Notes: a model not told the origin generated them from the letters alone. A DNA stretch of 38,940 nucleotides from Lachnospiraceae bacterium (GCA_017461775.1 JAFTXD010000144.1:1-38940); one strand, 5' to 3'. Shown: positions 23,649 to 32,415, counted from the first letter of the stretch. A program made the numbers and translations.

Positions 23649-25284
23649 AGAAAAACTGTCTGAATTGGCACCGGTAATTCGGCGCAGATATGAACGGAAG
23701 GGATCCGATGTAATGTGTCAGGTGCTCACCGTGGAGGGGTGGCTTAAGAAGTACTATGAATTAGAGTATTTAAAGGCTGTTACAGAGTATTTTGATTACA
23801 GTGATGGCTCACTTAATGATAAGCGTTTTTTTCTGATAACAGAGGAGGAGAATGTAGGAATAAAGGCAGCTTTTGCCATTATAAATTATCCTCTGTACGG
23901 ATGCTTGCAGGAGGATTATTGGTATGAAACAAAGGAGGAAGGTTCTGGCAATACGCTTACAAGGCTTGAAAGCATGAAGGAATATTCCTTTCTGCTGACC
24001 GGTGGGGTACCGGAAAAGGAGATTATGTACTTTACCGGATTAATGGAGGAGGAAAAGGATTTTGAACTGGGGACGAAGCTTCGCTGTATTATGGGGTGCC
24101 AGGCATCGCTTCAGTTTGTCCAGCTAAAGGAGGAGCAGCTGGATATGCCGTGGGCAAGAGAATTGTTAAAGAGTAAGGAGTGTGAAATTATTTACCTTCC
24201 GAAGTGTTCTGCTTCCTACTATCTGAGCGTTGCAGAACGATTGTTGGAGGGGGAGAGATATCGTTTGGATGAAGCCTTAAGCTTGGCAAAAATAGTACAC
24301 CATATTCAGAAGAAAAGTGGTAGTAAATTTGGAGAAGAGGATATGGCATGGAGTTTTGACCAGGCGGAGAAAAGCGCAAGGTGCAGGGGGGACTATCGCT
24401 ATATGATAATGAAGGATTTTAAGCTTGATTTTGGGAGTATCAGGTCCCCTTTGCAGGTGCTAAATGAGATGACAGGGCTCAGGGAGATAAAGCTGCTGGC
24501 CCGGGAAGTTGCGGCACTTCAAAGGGAGCAACTCCGCAATGAGAAACTGAAGGAGATTTGTAAGCATGTGATATTTGAGGGAAAACCGGGAACTGGCAAG
24601 ACCTTGTGCGGAAAACTTTTGGCGCAGATTATGTCGGAGCAGGGGCAGGCAAGTGGCAGCTTTGTACAGGCAACCCGGAAGGATATTATCGGAGAATATG
24701 TGGGCCAGACGGCACCCAAGGTAGCGAGTCTCTTTGCCAAGGCAAGGAGAGGAGTACTTTTTGTGGATGAGGCAGGTTTTTTTCTGCATGAGACAAGAAA
24801 CTCCTTCAATCAGGAAGCCGTGAAGGAGTTTGTAAGATATATGGAGCTATATCAGGATGTGATGGTTATCTTTGCCCTTTATCCCGGTGAGGTGGAGGAT
24901 TTCTTGGAGCTTGATGTGGGGCTTTCTTCCCGTATCAGCAGGGTGGTACCTTTTGAGGATTACTCAGAGCAGGAGCTTTTGGACATTACCAGAGGAATGT
25001 GTGAGACAAAGGGGTATCAGTTGGCAGAGGATTGTGAAGAAATGATTTGCGCTTATATGAAGGAGCGAAGAAGGAAGCTGGGAGATGAGTTTGGGAATGC
25101 CAGAGAGGGGCGCAAACTGGTGGAGGCAGCTGTCATTGCCAGAAGTATCCGGTGCTATGAAAAGGAGCCACCGGAGGAGATGCCATCTCTGACACCGGAG
25201 GATTTTTCCTATGGTATTAGGAGGCTTTATAAGGAATCCGGCAGAAAGGCGGCATCCATCGGATTCTTGGCAGGAGGAGTGTAG
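23635..25284 (+). CDS. AAA+ ATPase, CbbX/SpoVK type, with unknown N-terminal domain
   Basis: 549 residues from ATG 23635, which has AAGGAGG with 6-nt spacing; ATG 23629 touches that site and is less likely. Residues 1-270 match nothing I recognise. The C-terminal AAA+ module begins near residue 275 (LNEMTGLREIK), with Walker A GKPGTGKT at 316-323, a pore-type segment (IGEYVGQT), Walker B VLFVDEA (Asp378, Glu379), and an Arg-rich sensor region (LSSRISRVVPFEDYS). CbbX/SpoVK-type proteins are ring-forming remodelling ATPases, for example the Rubisco activase CbbX. Here the target is unknown. Tightly coupled with the preceding and following genes. Confidence 0.9.
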   Translation: MGVYREKLSELAPVIRRRYERKGSDVMCQVLTVEGWLKKYYELEYLKAVTEYFDYSDGSLNDKRFFLITEEENVGIKAAFAIINYPLYGCLQEDYWYETKEEGSGNTLTRLESMKEYSFLLTGGVPEKEIMYFTGLMEEEKDFELGTKLRCIMGCQASLQFVQLKEEQLDMPWARELLKSKECEIIYLPKCSASYYLSVAERLLEGERYRLDEALSLAKIVHHIQKKSGSKFGEEDMAWSFDQAEKSARCRGDYRYMIMKDFKLDFGSIRSPLQVLNEMTGLREIKLLAREVAALQREQLRNEKLKEICKHVIFEGKPGTGKTLCGKLLAQIMSEQGQASGSFVQATRKDIIGEYVGQTAPKVASLFAKARRGVLFVDEAGFFLHETRNSFNQEAVKEFVRYMELYQDVMVIFALYPGEVEDFLELDVGLSSRISRVVPFEDYSEQELLDITRGMCETKGYQLAEDCEEMICAYMKERRRKLGDEFGNAREGRKLVEAAVIARSIRCYEKEPPEEMPSLTPEDFSYGIRRLYKESGRKAASIGFLAGGV

Positions 25285-25288
25285 AGTG

Positions 25289-26572
25289 ATGAAAGAGGAA
25301 AACAGGCAGGCGCGGGAGTGGTTAAATATGGTATTGCTGGAGCTGAAAAGTCATTACAGTGAGCTGTTATATCCGCTGTCTGTTCTGATGTTTAAGGAGG
25401 CACCGGCGGGGAAAAGGGTGGATGGTATTGCTACGGATGGTGTTACCCTCTACTATGACCCGGATATCATTTTGCGGCAGGGCAGGGCACAGACGATGAA
25501 GCAAATCATGCATATCATGCTCCATGGATTATTGGGACATTTCCAGATAAAGGATGATTATAAGCAGCATATGCTTCGGGATTTGATGATGGATATACAG
25601 GCAGAGTACCTGCTTTCGAGGATAGGAGGAGTGGCTGCCGGACAAAGAGATTTTAGGGCTAACCAGTGGGATTCTTTGGTTCAGGGAGACTATTCCATGG
25701 GGAGCTATTATTGCCTGCTGGAAAAGAAAGAGCTGCATTCCAGGTTGGCACATTATCAATATGGATTGCGCGTGGATGACCATAGTATGTGGGATGAGGA
25801 TATGAGTGAAGGACACAGGCAAAAGGTCATGGAGCTGTGGGGAGAGATTCAGCAGGTCGTACTGGGGGAAAACGGGGAGGAAATGGATGGTTTAGCGGTC
25901 CTTGCGGGGACTTTTATGGGTAAGGGAAAAGGTGATAATGAGGAAAGCTTTGGCGTTGGGAAAGGAAGCGGGCGGAATTATAAGGAGCTTTTGGCAGAGT
26001 TATTTCGCCCTAAGGAAATCTGCCGTGAAGAGCCGGATTCCATTGACCATATGTTTTACAGCTATGGTCTGGAGCTTTACGGAGATGTTCCACTAATTGA
26101 ACCACTGGAGATAACGGAAAGGCCTGCACTCCATACACTGGCCATAGCAGTGGACGTAAGTGGCTCCTGCGTGTGTGATGAAATTATGGAGAAATTTTGG
26201 GGAGAGACATATGATTGTATCTCGCAGATAAAGGCTCAGCATGTAGAGGGTGAGGTGCTGCTTTTGCAGTGTGATGCTGGGATACAGGAGGAACAGAGGA
26301 TATGTCTGGCGGATTTTAATGAGAAGCCCGCAAAGATTGAGGTGAAGGGCTGGGGTGGCACCAGCTTTGTTCCTGTTTTTGAGAGACTTAAGGAGCTGGA
26401 AGCAGAGGATGGAAAGGTGGACGCACTGATTTATCTGACGGATGGGGATGGTGAATATCCGAAAGAAAAGCCGGATTATCCGGTGTATTTTGTACTTCCC
26501 AAGGAGGCGCTATCAAGTTGGTATGTAAAAGAGAAGATGCCGGAATGGATAAATAAGATTTGCCTGGAGTAG
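25289..26572 (+). CDS. Metallopeptidase-like/VWA protein (DUF2201-like)
   Basis: 427 residues. The N-terminal half resembles the putative metallopeptidase domain of DUF2201-type proteins: HIMLHGLLGH at residues 75-84 fits HExxH-x4-H in spacing, but the catalytic Glu is Ile76, so it may bind zinc without cutting. The C-terminal half is a VWA domain: MIDAS DVSGS at 289-293, the Thr in GWGGTSF and the Asp in YLTDGDGEYP. VWA proteins of this type work with MoxR ATPases, and one follows 15 nt downstream. GTG 25286 is an alternative start. No signal peptide, so cytoplasmic. Confidence 0.88.
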   Translation: MKEENRQAREWLNMVLLELKSHYSELLYPLSVLMFKEAPAGKRVDGIATDGVTLYYDPDIILRQGRAQTMKQIMHIMLHGLLGHFQIKDDYKQHMLRDLMMDIQAEYLLSRIGGVAAGQRDFRANQWDSLVQGDYSMGSYYCLLEKKELHSRLAHYQYGLRVDDHSMWDEDMSEGHRQKVMELWGEIQQVVLGENGEEMDGLAVLAGTFMGKGKGDNEESFGVGKGSGRNYKELLAELFRPKEICREEPDSIDHMFYSYGLELYGDVPLIEPLEITERPALHTLAIAVDVSGSCVCDEIMEKFWGETYDCISQIKAQHVEGEVLLLQCDAGIQEEQRICLADFNEKPAKIEVKGWGGTSFVPVFERLKELEAEDGKVDALIYLTDGDGEYPKEKPDYPVYFVLPKEALSSWYVKEKMPEWINKICLE

Positions 26573-26587
26573 AATGGAGGAATGTGA

Positions 26588-27763
26588 ATGAGCACAATAG
26601 CAGAAGCAAAAATGCATATTACAAACACAGTCAGACAGTATTTGTACAAGGATGAAAGTGGAAATTATGTCATGGTAGAGAGGAACCGTCAGCCCATTTA
26701 TCTGGAGGGGCCGCCGGGAATAGGCAAGACGGAGATTGTGGAGCAGGTAAGCAGGGAGCTGGGAATTGGCTATGTGGGAAGTAGTCTGGCTCACCTGACC
26801 CGCAATTCTCTGCTGGGACTTCCGGTGATTGAGGAGCTTGGAGACAGTAGGAAGTATACTACTTACACGGTTTCAGAGGTTCTTGCCATGGTTTATGAGA
26901 AGGTAGAACAGGGGTATAAGGAGGGAATTTTGCTGTTGGATGAGTTTGCCAGCACATCAGAAACCATTATGCCTACGATGCTGGGCTTTTTGCAGACGAA
27001 GAATATCGGAGTGCATACTCTTCCGGAGGGCTGGGTCATCGTTTTGTGTGGTAATCCTCCGGAGTATAACAGGACGGCGAGAAAATTTGACTGCGCGGTG
27101 CTGGATCGCATCCGCAAGATAACCATCGAATTTGATGCAAAGACATTTATTACCTATGGAAGGGAAATTGGCCTTGATAAGACGATTCTGGACTATCTGG
27201 AAGTACAGCCCACCCATGCATACAGATGTGTGGATAATGGCGGCGAGAAGGAGCTGGTAACCTGCAGGGGCTGGGAGAATTTGAGTCGTGCATACTCTAT
27301 TTACACGAGGCTGGAGCAGACCATAGATTTACAGATGGTAAAGCAGTTTATCAAGTCGGATGAGATTGCAGACAGCTTTATGGCTTATGTGAGACAGTGT
27401 AGCGTAGGAGTGAGCATTGAGGAAATGGATGAGATTCTTCGGGGAAGAGGCTTTGAGAAGAATCTGGAAAAGGTAAAGGGACTTACCTACAGGCAGCAGT
27501 GGCTGCTTTCCGAATATCTCTGCGAGCGGATGCTTACCAAGGAAACCAAGGAAGAGGCAGGACTTGGCAGGTATAAGGAGATTGCAGGCTGGATTGATAA
27601 TGTGCTGGATATGCTTTATGAGGTGGATGAGAAGGGTGTATTGTCAGAGAAGGTCTTTGGGTTTATTAATAAAAATGAGGAGCTTTTGAAGGTGGTGAGT
27701 AATGTGAAGTGTAGGAGGTATCTGGAGATGTGTGAGAAGGTGCTGGGGGACGTGGGAGCGTAA
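26588..27763 (+). CDS. MoxR-type AAA+ ATPase
   Basis: 391 residues. Walker A GPPGIGKT at 41-48, Walker B ILLLDEF at 114-120 and sensor 1 in VLCGNPPEYN, followed by LDRIRKITIEF with the likely arginine finger, all as in MoxR/AAA_5 proteins. These form hexamers that remodel complexes or insert cofactors together with VWA partners. The adjoining VWA gene supports a pair. The ribosome site is GGAGG with 7-nt spacing. It is the last gene of the tightly coupled group 22458-27763. Confidence 0.93.
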   Translation: MSTIAEAKMHITNTVRQYLYKDESGNYVMVERNRQPIYLEGPPGIGKTEIVEQVSRELGIGYVGSSLAHLTRNSLLGLPVIEELGDSRKYTTYTVSEVLAMVYEKVEQGYKEGILLLDEFASTSETIMPTMLGFLQTKNIGVHTLPEGWVIVLCGNPPEYNRTARKFDCAVLDRIRKITIEFDAKTFITYGREIGLDKTILDYLEVQPTHAYRCVDNGGEKELVTCRGWENLSRAYSIYTRLEQTIDLQMVKQFIKSDEIADSFMAYVRQCSVGVSIEEMDEILRGRGFEKNLEKVKGLTYRQQWLLSEYLCERMLTKETKEEAGLGRYKEIAGWIDNVLDMLYEVDEKGVLSEKVFGFINKNEELLKVVSNVKCRRYLEMCEKVLGDVGA

Positions 27764-27784
27764 GGAGCGGACTGGATACGTGTA

Positions 27785-27813
27785 TTGTCAGAGTGATTGA
27801 ATGGAGGTATAAT
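27785..27813 (+). promoter_or_regulatory. Strong predicted promoter within the locus
   Basis: TTGTCA at 27785-27790, 17 nt, TATAAT at 27808-27813, 87 nt before the next start. The last two genes of the locus can thus be expressed separately. Confidence 0.75.
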
Positions 27814-27899
27814 TTACATAAAGAGGTGTGATTTATGCAATATGGTTGTATAATATCAATTATAGCATTGGGAAGTCTGAAAAACGGAGGTGGCAGACA

Positions 27900-29198
27900 A
27901 TGATTCAGCGTCCAGAGATAATTTATGTGGAAGGTAAGCAACGAGATGCTATGCGGTCAGAGGGGTATGGCATAAAAATGTATGATGCGATAGGAGAAGA
28001 TAAAAGAGAGTTAACGTACGAAGTAGAGGAACTGAAGGAGTGGATAAGACTTGATAGAATAGTTGTATCTAACTTATGGTTGGATGCAAAGGGGATATTC
28101 AGACAGAAATCCTACGACGGAGATAGAGTAAAAAATGTGGCAGATGTGATAAATCGTGATTGCGCCGGCATGTTTGTGGCTATGTTGCATGAAGCGAAAA
28201 CGGATGCTGAAATGTGGAGGAAAATAGAGGAGAATAGTAAGGACGGTTTTGACATTGAAGCTGCTGAATGTTTTGAGGCATCAACGCGCATGGAAGGAGA
28301 CGTTTATAAATATTTCTATGGGTTGAAATTTAAGAATAAGCAGTGGGTTTGGTCATGTGCATTGGTTAAATGGAATAATGGTAACCCTGAAGTATCCAAA
28401 GATTCTATTAATGAAATAGTGAAATTAATGTTTTTGGCGTTTTATGTGCCCCAAAAGGAAGTAACCCTAGAAAATCTTATGTGCAGAAGAGGGCTACCGA
28501 TTACGTGTGAAATTCTGAAAGGTTATCAAGAAGAGTCAGGCTATACATACGGGTATGATATTAAGGGGCGCATGGAAGGTGAGGAGTATATACTAGAAAA
28601 GCTTCACGTCAGTGAACTGTGGAAGCTGGTTGACGAAGACAAAATTGTTTTTCCGGAATACTTTTTTAGAAAAGATAGAGATGGTAGCATCACGACTAAT
28701 AAATTATATAAGCGTGATCCGAAAAGAAAATTTGGAAAGGTTAAGCATGTGTTACAGGAGATTGGTTCTTATCTGCATAATATTAAAGATATTGACAGAA
28801 ACGAATACTATAAAGGGCCTAGGGACGATTGGGATAAGGCTCATAATAGAGCCAATTCTCTGAAAGATGCTAGGCAGGTTTCCTTTGATGGTTACGTATA
28901 TTTATCGGAATTACGGCCTAAAATGCTTGGAGAGAAGCTTATATTATATGTCAAGGATATTCCACTTGTCACGTTGATGGTAGGCGAGTTGTCTATTGAT
29001 AGGAGGTATTTGCTTACAATGGACATCAGTGGAAGGTCTGTCCTGCATATGCGTTTAGAAGAAGAATGGGATCGTTTTTACCAGCAGTATTGTCTGGTGG
29101 AGAGAGACATAGGGGCGATGTTGGAAGTACTGGATACTGAGGTGATGATAGCGATGGAAAGTATCGTAGAGAATGAGGGAGCAGTATACAAGGAGTGA
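27900..29198 (+). CDS. Unknown protein upstream of the cold-shock-domain gene
   Basis: 432 residues from ATG 27900 (GGAGG 9 nt upstream; the open frame extends to 27828 but over promoter sequence). No signal peptide, no membrane helix, no family that I recognise. The composition is charged and Trp/Tyr-rich, mixed alpha/beta, with a basic region near residues 265-300 (LYKRDPKRKFGK). It is AT-richer than the ATPase genes before it. It is cotranscribed with the cold-shock-domain gene 6 nt downstream, which suggests a role linked to nucleic acid, but this is inference. Confidence 0.8.
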   Translation: MIQRPEIIYVEGKQRDAMRSEGYGIKMYDAIGEDKRELTYEVEELKEWIRLDRIVVSNLWLDAKGIFRQKSYDGDRVKNVADVINRDCAGMFVAMLHEAKTDAEMWRKIEENSKDGFDIEAAECFEASTRMEGDVYKYFYGLKFKNKQWVWSCALVKWNNGNPEVSKDSINEIVKLMFLAFYVPQKEVTLENLMCRRGLPITCEILKGYQEESGYTYGYDIKGRMEGEEYILEKLHVSELWKLVDEDKIVFPEYFFRKDRDGSITTNKLYKRDPKRKFGKVKHVLQEIGSYLHNIKDIDRNEYYKGPRDDWDKAHNRANSLKDARQVSFDGYVYLSELRPKMLGEKLILYVKDIPLVTLMVGELSIDRRYLLTMDISGRSVLHMRLEEEWDRFYQQYCLVERDIGAMLEVLDTEVMIAMESIVENEGAVYKE

Positions 29199-29204
29199 TG
29201 TGGT

Positions 29205-30176
29205 ATGAGGGATAAGCCAAGAAAGAATATAATATTTGTTTCTAAGCCATCATGTGCAAATAGGGAAATTAAGGAAGAAAACAAAGTGGTTGTGCAGCAG
29301 GCGGAGGCTGAGGAAGATAAGTACGTGGAGGGCACAATAAAGTTTTTCAATAAGGAAAAGGGATACGGTTTTATCAAAGAGCAGGCGAAAGCTACGGATG
29401 TATTTTTTCACATTTCGAAAGTGAATATCAATGAAAAGGATTTCTTTTATTCCTGGTATGATAAGGAACAGAAATATGCAAAGGTACTATATAAAGTGCT
29501 GGATGGAACAAAAGGATCGGAAGCAAGCGATATTTATTTTTGTGGTGGGGGTTCTGAGGGAAGACGGTTCTGGTATGATAGAGAGGGGAAGCTTCGATAC
29601 TATTCAGGAAAGGATTGCAAGCTGAGGGAAGTTCTTACCTTTTACGATGGAACTGTGTATGCTGAGAAGAATGGTAGCGTTTTAGAAAAGGATTCTGTGA
29701 GTACAACAAATATTGAGATGCTGTTTGAAAAAGGGGAAATCGACACACTGCGGAGCTTTTCAAATCAGGAGAATAAGCTTGAACTTAGGGAGGGCCGATT
29801 TAATTTTGTGTCCTCATGCAATCGGGAAAAATTCTTTAAGTGGGCAAACATCCCACTGGATAGCGAGGAAGCACTAGATTTCGCAAAGCAAAAGGGAGGC
29901 TATATTCTCAGAAGGGCCATAACTTTTTATTTGCAAACAAAGGATTGGGATGCAGATGGCTGGGGGTTAGAAGATTTGGAATCAACAAAAACAGAAGCTA
30001 TCGTTGAGATTCATTCACTGGTTTATTATAATATCGTTAAGTCATGGGGAGATGGTTATGTTTTAGATTCTCATGACGTAAAGCGTATCTGTGACACAAA
30101 GGTTTTTCGAGCGTATCATAGAATTCCTTTGGAAGAGGGACTTTCTACTTTGTTGGATATATTGTTCGAGAATTAA
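29205..30176 (+). CDS. Cold-shock-domain protein with large unknown C-terminal part
   Basis: 323 residues. After a ~40-residue charged N-terminus, residues 41-75 form a cold-shock (OB-fold) domain: EGTIKFFNKEKGYGFI contains RNP1 (KGYGFI, 52-57) and VFFHI (66-70) is RNP2, the two single-strand nucleic-acid binding motifs. Ordinary CspA proteins have ~67 residues, so the remaining ~245 residues are an extra part that I do not recognise; it is mixed alpha/beta, with strands such as YFCGGGSEGRRFWYDREGKL and a helical end. Binding RNA or single-stranded DNA is likely. Last gene of the accessory locus. Confidence 0.85.
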   Translation: MRDKPRKNIIFVSKPSCANREIKEENKVVVQQAEAEEDKYVEGTIKFFNKEKGYGFIKEQAKATDVFFHISKVNINEKDFFYSWYDKEQKYAKVLYKVLDGTKGSEASDIYFCGGGSEGRRFWYDREGKLRYYSGKDCKLREVLTFYDGTVYAEKNGSVLEKDSVSTTNIEMLFEKGEIDTLRSFSNQENKLELREGRFNFVSSCNREKFFKWANIPLDSEEALDFAKQKGGYILRRAITFYLQTKDWDADGWGLEDLESTKTEAIVEIHSLVYYNIVKSWGDGYVLDSHDVKRICDTKVFRAYHRIPLEEGLSTLLDILFEN

Positions 30177-30184
30177 ACGAAGAC

Positions 30185-30261
30185 GTTTTTGGGAATAATG
30201 ATATAATAGTGAGGGCAAATTGTAATTAGGATGTACATGCTACAATTTGCCCTCACTATTT
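30185..30261. repeat. Palindromic repeat, copy 1
   Basis: About 77 bp. It contains TATAAT (30202-30207) running into a perfect 20-bp inverted repeat, AATAGTGAGGGCAAATTGTA (30205-30224) and its complement (30241-30260), with a 16-nt loop and a short T-run. Nearly identical to 30482-30560. Confidence 0.9.
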
Positions 30262-30266
30262 CATAA

Positions 30267-30467
30267 GAAGAAAGAGGAATCGGCCGCGAGGAAGGGCTGA
30301 AGGCTGGTCATGAGACAGGGTTAAGGGAAGGCATCGAGAGTGGTTTGAAAGCACTCGTTGATTCGATGAAGCAGTTCTGTAGTGATTTTGATGCGTTGTA
30401 TGCGGCAGTGATAGCAAATGAATGCTACAAGGATGTCACAAGGGAGCATGTGATGGAGTATGTGTAA
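30267..30467 (+). pseudogene. 3' remnant of a Rpn/PD-(D/E)XK transposase-like gene
   Basis: 66 codons without a start, ending in TAA. The sequence begins with the GREEG-type repeats (GIGREEGLKAGHETGLREGI) and goes on to LKALVDSMKQFCSDFDALYA and KDVTREHVMEYV, a pattern I associate with the C-terminus of Rpn-family recombination-promoting nucleases/putative transposases of Clostridia. The catalytic part is missing. It lies exactly between the two palindromic repeats. The rest of the 30177-30584 interval is made of these repeats. Confidence 0.65.
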
Positions 30468-30481
30468 GAAACTTTATTTCC

Positions 30482-30560
30482 GTTTTTGGGGAATAATGTT
30501 ATAATAGTGAGGGCAAATTGTAATTAAGGTGTACACGCTACAATTTGCTCTCACTATTTT
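30482..30560. repeat. Palindromic repeat, copy 2 (leader of potA)
   Basis: Same structure as copy 1: TATAAT (30500-30505), 20-bp arms at 30503-30522 and 30539-30558 with one G-U pair, then T-run. It sits 25 nt before potA, so it may act as promoter plus terminator/attenuator of the transporter operon. Confidence 0.9.
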
Positions 30561-30584
30561 TATACTAAGGGAGATTATATTTCT

Positions 30585-31577
30585 TTGAAAGACATAATAT
30601 TAAGACTGGAAAATATAAAGAAAGCCTTTGGAGACACGCAGGTCTTAAAGGGAATTCATTTAGAAATTCACCGGGGAGAGTTTATCACGCTGCTGGGTTC
30701 TTCGGGCTGCGGAAAAACGACTACTTTGCGTATTATTGCAGGGCTGGAGGATGCCGATGAGGGCAGGGTGATTCTAGAAGGAGAGGACATCACCCATGCA
30801 GTGCCTAATAAGCGGGATGTGAATACGGTGTTTCAGAATTATGCCCTGTTCCCACATATGACCGTGGCGGAGAATATCGGGTATGGTCTAAAAATCCGCA
30901 AAAAATCCAAGGAGGAGATTCGTCGTAAGGTAGAGGAGATGCTTTCTTTGGTGCAGCTGGAGGGCTTCGGGGACCGCTATCCTGACCAGTTATCCGGTGG
31001 GCAACGGCAGCGTATCGCCATTGCCAGAGCGGCAGTGCTTGAGCCGAAGGTGCTTTTATTGGACGAGCCCTTGGGGGCGCTGGATTTAAAACTGCGCAGG
31101 CAGATGCAGTTAGAGCTTAAGAGACTGCAGAAGTCTCTTGGGATTACCTTTATTTATATTACCCATGACCAGGAAGAAGCTATCAATATGTCAGATAGAA
31201 TCGCTATTATGAATCATGGTGTATTTGAACAGATTGGCACACCCAATGAGATTTATTATCATCCCGAGACAAGCTATGTGGCAAGTTTTGTGGGAGATGC
31301 TAATATTTATAGAGAAGACGGCAAATTATATGCAGTTCGTAGTGAAAATGTGTTGATTCATGAAGAAGAGGAATGTACTCATGAAGCGGTTGTTTTGGAA
31401 AAGAGCTTTGCGGGTGGTCAGCTCCGCATCCTCTTTGAACTCTCTGACGGGCAGAGGATAACTGCTTCCCGCTATGGTATTGATGCAGAGGTAGCGGTGG
31501 GACAGCGGATGAAAATCGGCTGGAAAGTCGCCGTAGAGGTAAAGGAGCAGAAGGGAGGAAGCGATGAAGAAGACTAA
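30585..31577 (+). CDS. potA: Spermidine/putrescine ABC transporter ATPase PotA
   Basis: 330 residues from TTG 30585 (AGGGAG 11 nt upstream). ABC ATPase motifs are complete: Walker A GSSGCGKTT, Q-loop in NTVFQNYALFPHMTV, signature LSGGQRQRIAIARA, Walker B LLLDEPLGALD and switch His in YITHDQEEA. The C-terminal ~90 residues are the TOBE-type regulatory domain, as in PotA/MalK proteins. It powers uptake of polyamines with the PotB/PotC permeases and the PotD binding protein encoded next. It overlaps potB by 14 nt. Confidence 0.94.
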   Translation: MKDIILRLENIKKAFGDTQVLKGIHLEIHRGEFITLLGSSGCGKTTTLRIIAGLEDADEGRVILEGEDITHAVPNKRDVNTVFQNYALFPHMTVAENIGYGLKIRKKSKEEIRRKVEEMLSLVQLEGFGDRYPDQLSGGQRQRIAIARAAVLEPKVLLLDEPLGALDLKLRRQMQLELKRLQKSLGITFIYITHDQEEAINMSDRIAIMNHGVFEQIGTPNEIYYHPETSYVASFVGDANIYREDGKLYAVRSENVLIHEEEECTHEAVVLEKSFAGGQLRILFELSDGQRITASRYGIDAEVAVGQRMKIGWKVAVEVKEQKGGSDEED

Positions 31578-32415
31578 GGGATGTATCTGGCTTGTGATGC
31601 CCATGTATATTTTTACCCTGATTTTTGTGGCCTTTCCCTTTCTTTACATGTTCCTTTTAAGCTTTATGTCCAGAGCCAAGGTGTGGGGCGTGGATTTCAC
31701 TTTTACACTGGCAAACTATGAGAAGATATTGGATCCGTTGTATCTAGGGACCTTTGTGGATTCCTTCAAACTGGCGTTTTTGTCTACGGGGATTATTGTG
31801 CTTTTGGGATATCCCTATGGGTATTTTATGGCGCGGATGAGCGAGAAGTGGAAAAAGCGGATGATGCTCCTTATCATGATTCCCTTCTGGACAAGTGCGT
31901 TAATCAGACTCTATGGCTGGATTATTGTGTTTCGTAGCAATGGTATTTTAGATAAGGTATTGACGGGAATTGGTCTGACGGATTCGCCTTTAAAGCTCCT
32001 TTACACCTATCCGGCAGTGGTGGTGGGAATGGTGTATGGTTTGTTTCCCTTTATGGTGCTGGCGGTGTATTCCAGTGCAGAGAAGATGGATTATCGTCTG
32101 GTGGAGGCAGCAAGGGATTTGGGGGCCTCTTCGGTGAAGGCGTTTTTTACGGTCACGCTTCGTCTTACCTTGCCGGGGCTTTTGTCCGGTGTGATTCTGA
32201 CCTTTGTACCCTCCATGGGATTGTTTTTTATCGCAGATATCCTAGGCGGAAATAAGATTTTGCTGGTGGGAAATGTAATTCAGGAGCAGATGACCAAGGG
32301 AAGGAATATTCCTTTTGCGGCGGCAATGTCGGTGATACTGATGATTCTGACATCCCTTATGATGGCTCTGTATCGTAGGGTCAGCGGCACCACGGAATTG
32401 GAGGGGATAATGTAA
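31564..32415 (+). CDS. potB: Polyamine ABC transporter permease PotB
   Basis: 283 residues with six predicted membrane helices and the binding-protein-dependent permease EAA loop (VEAARDLGASSVKAFFTVTLRLTLPG), which contacts PotA. PotB-type features include the FPFLYMFLLSF first helix. The ribosome site is GGGAGG. It overlaps potA by 14 nt and potC by one base, consistent with coupled translation in the potABCD operon. Confidence 0.93.
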   Translation: MKKTKGCIWLVMPMYIFTLIFVAFPFLYMFLLSFMSRAKVWGVDFTFTLANYEKILDPLYLGTFVDSFKLAFLSTGIIVLLGYPYGYFMARMSEKWKKRMMLLIMIPFWTSALIRLYGWIIVFRSNGILDKVLTGIGLTDSPLKLLYTYPAVVVGMVYGLFPFMVLAVYSSAEKMDYRLVEAARDLGASSVKAFFTVTLRLTLPGLLSGVILTFVPSMGLFFIADILGGNKILLVGNVIQEQMTKGRNIPFAAAMSVILMILTSLMMALYRRVSGTTELEGIM

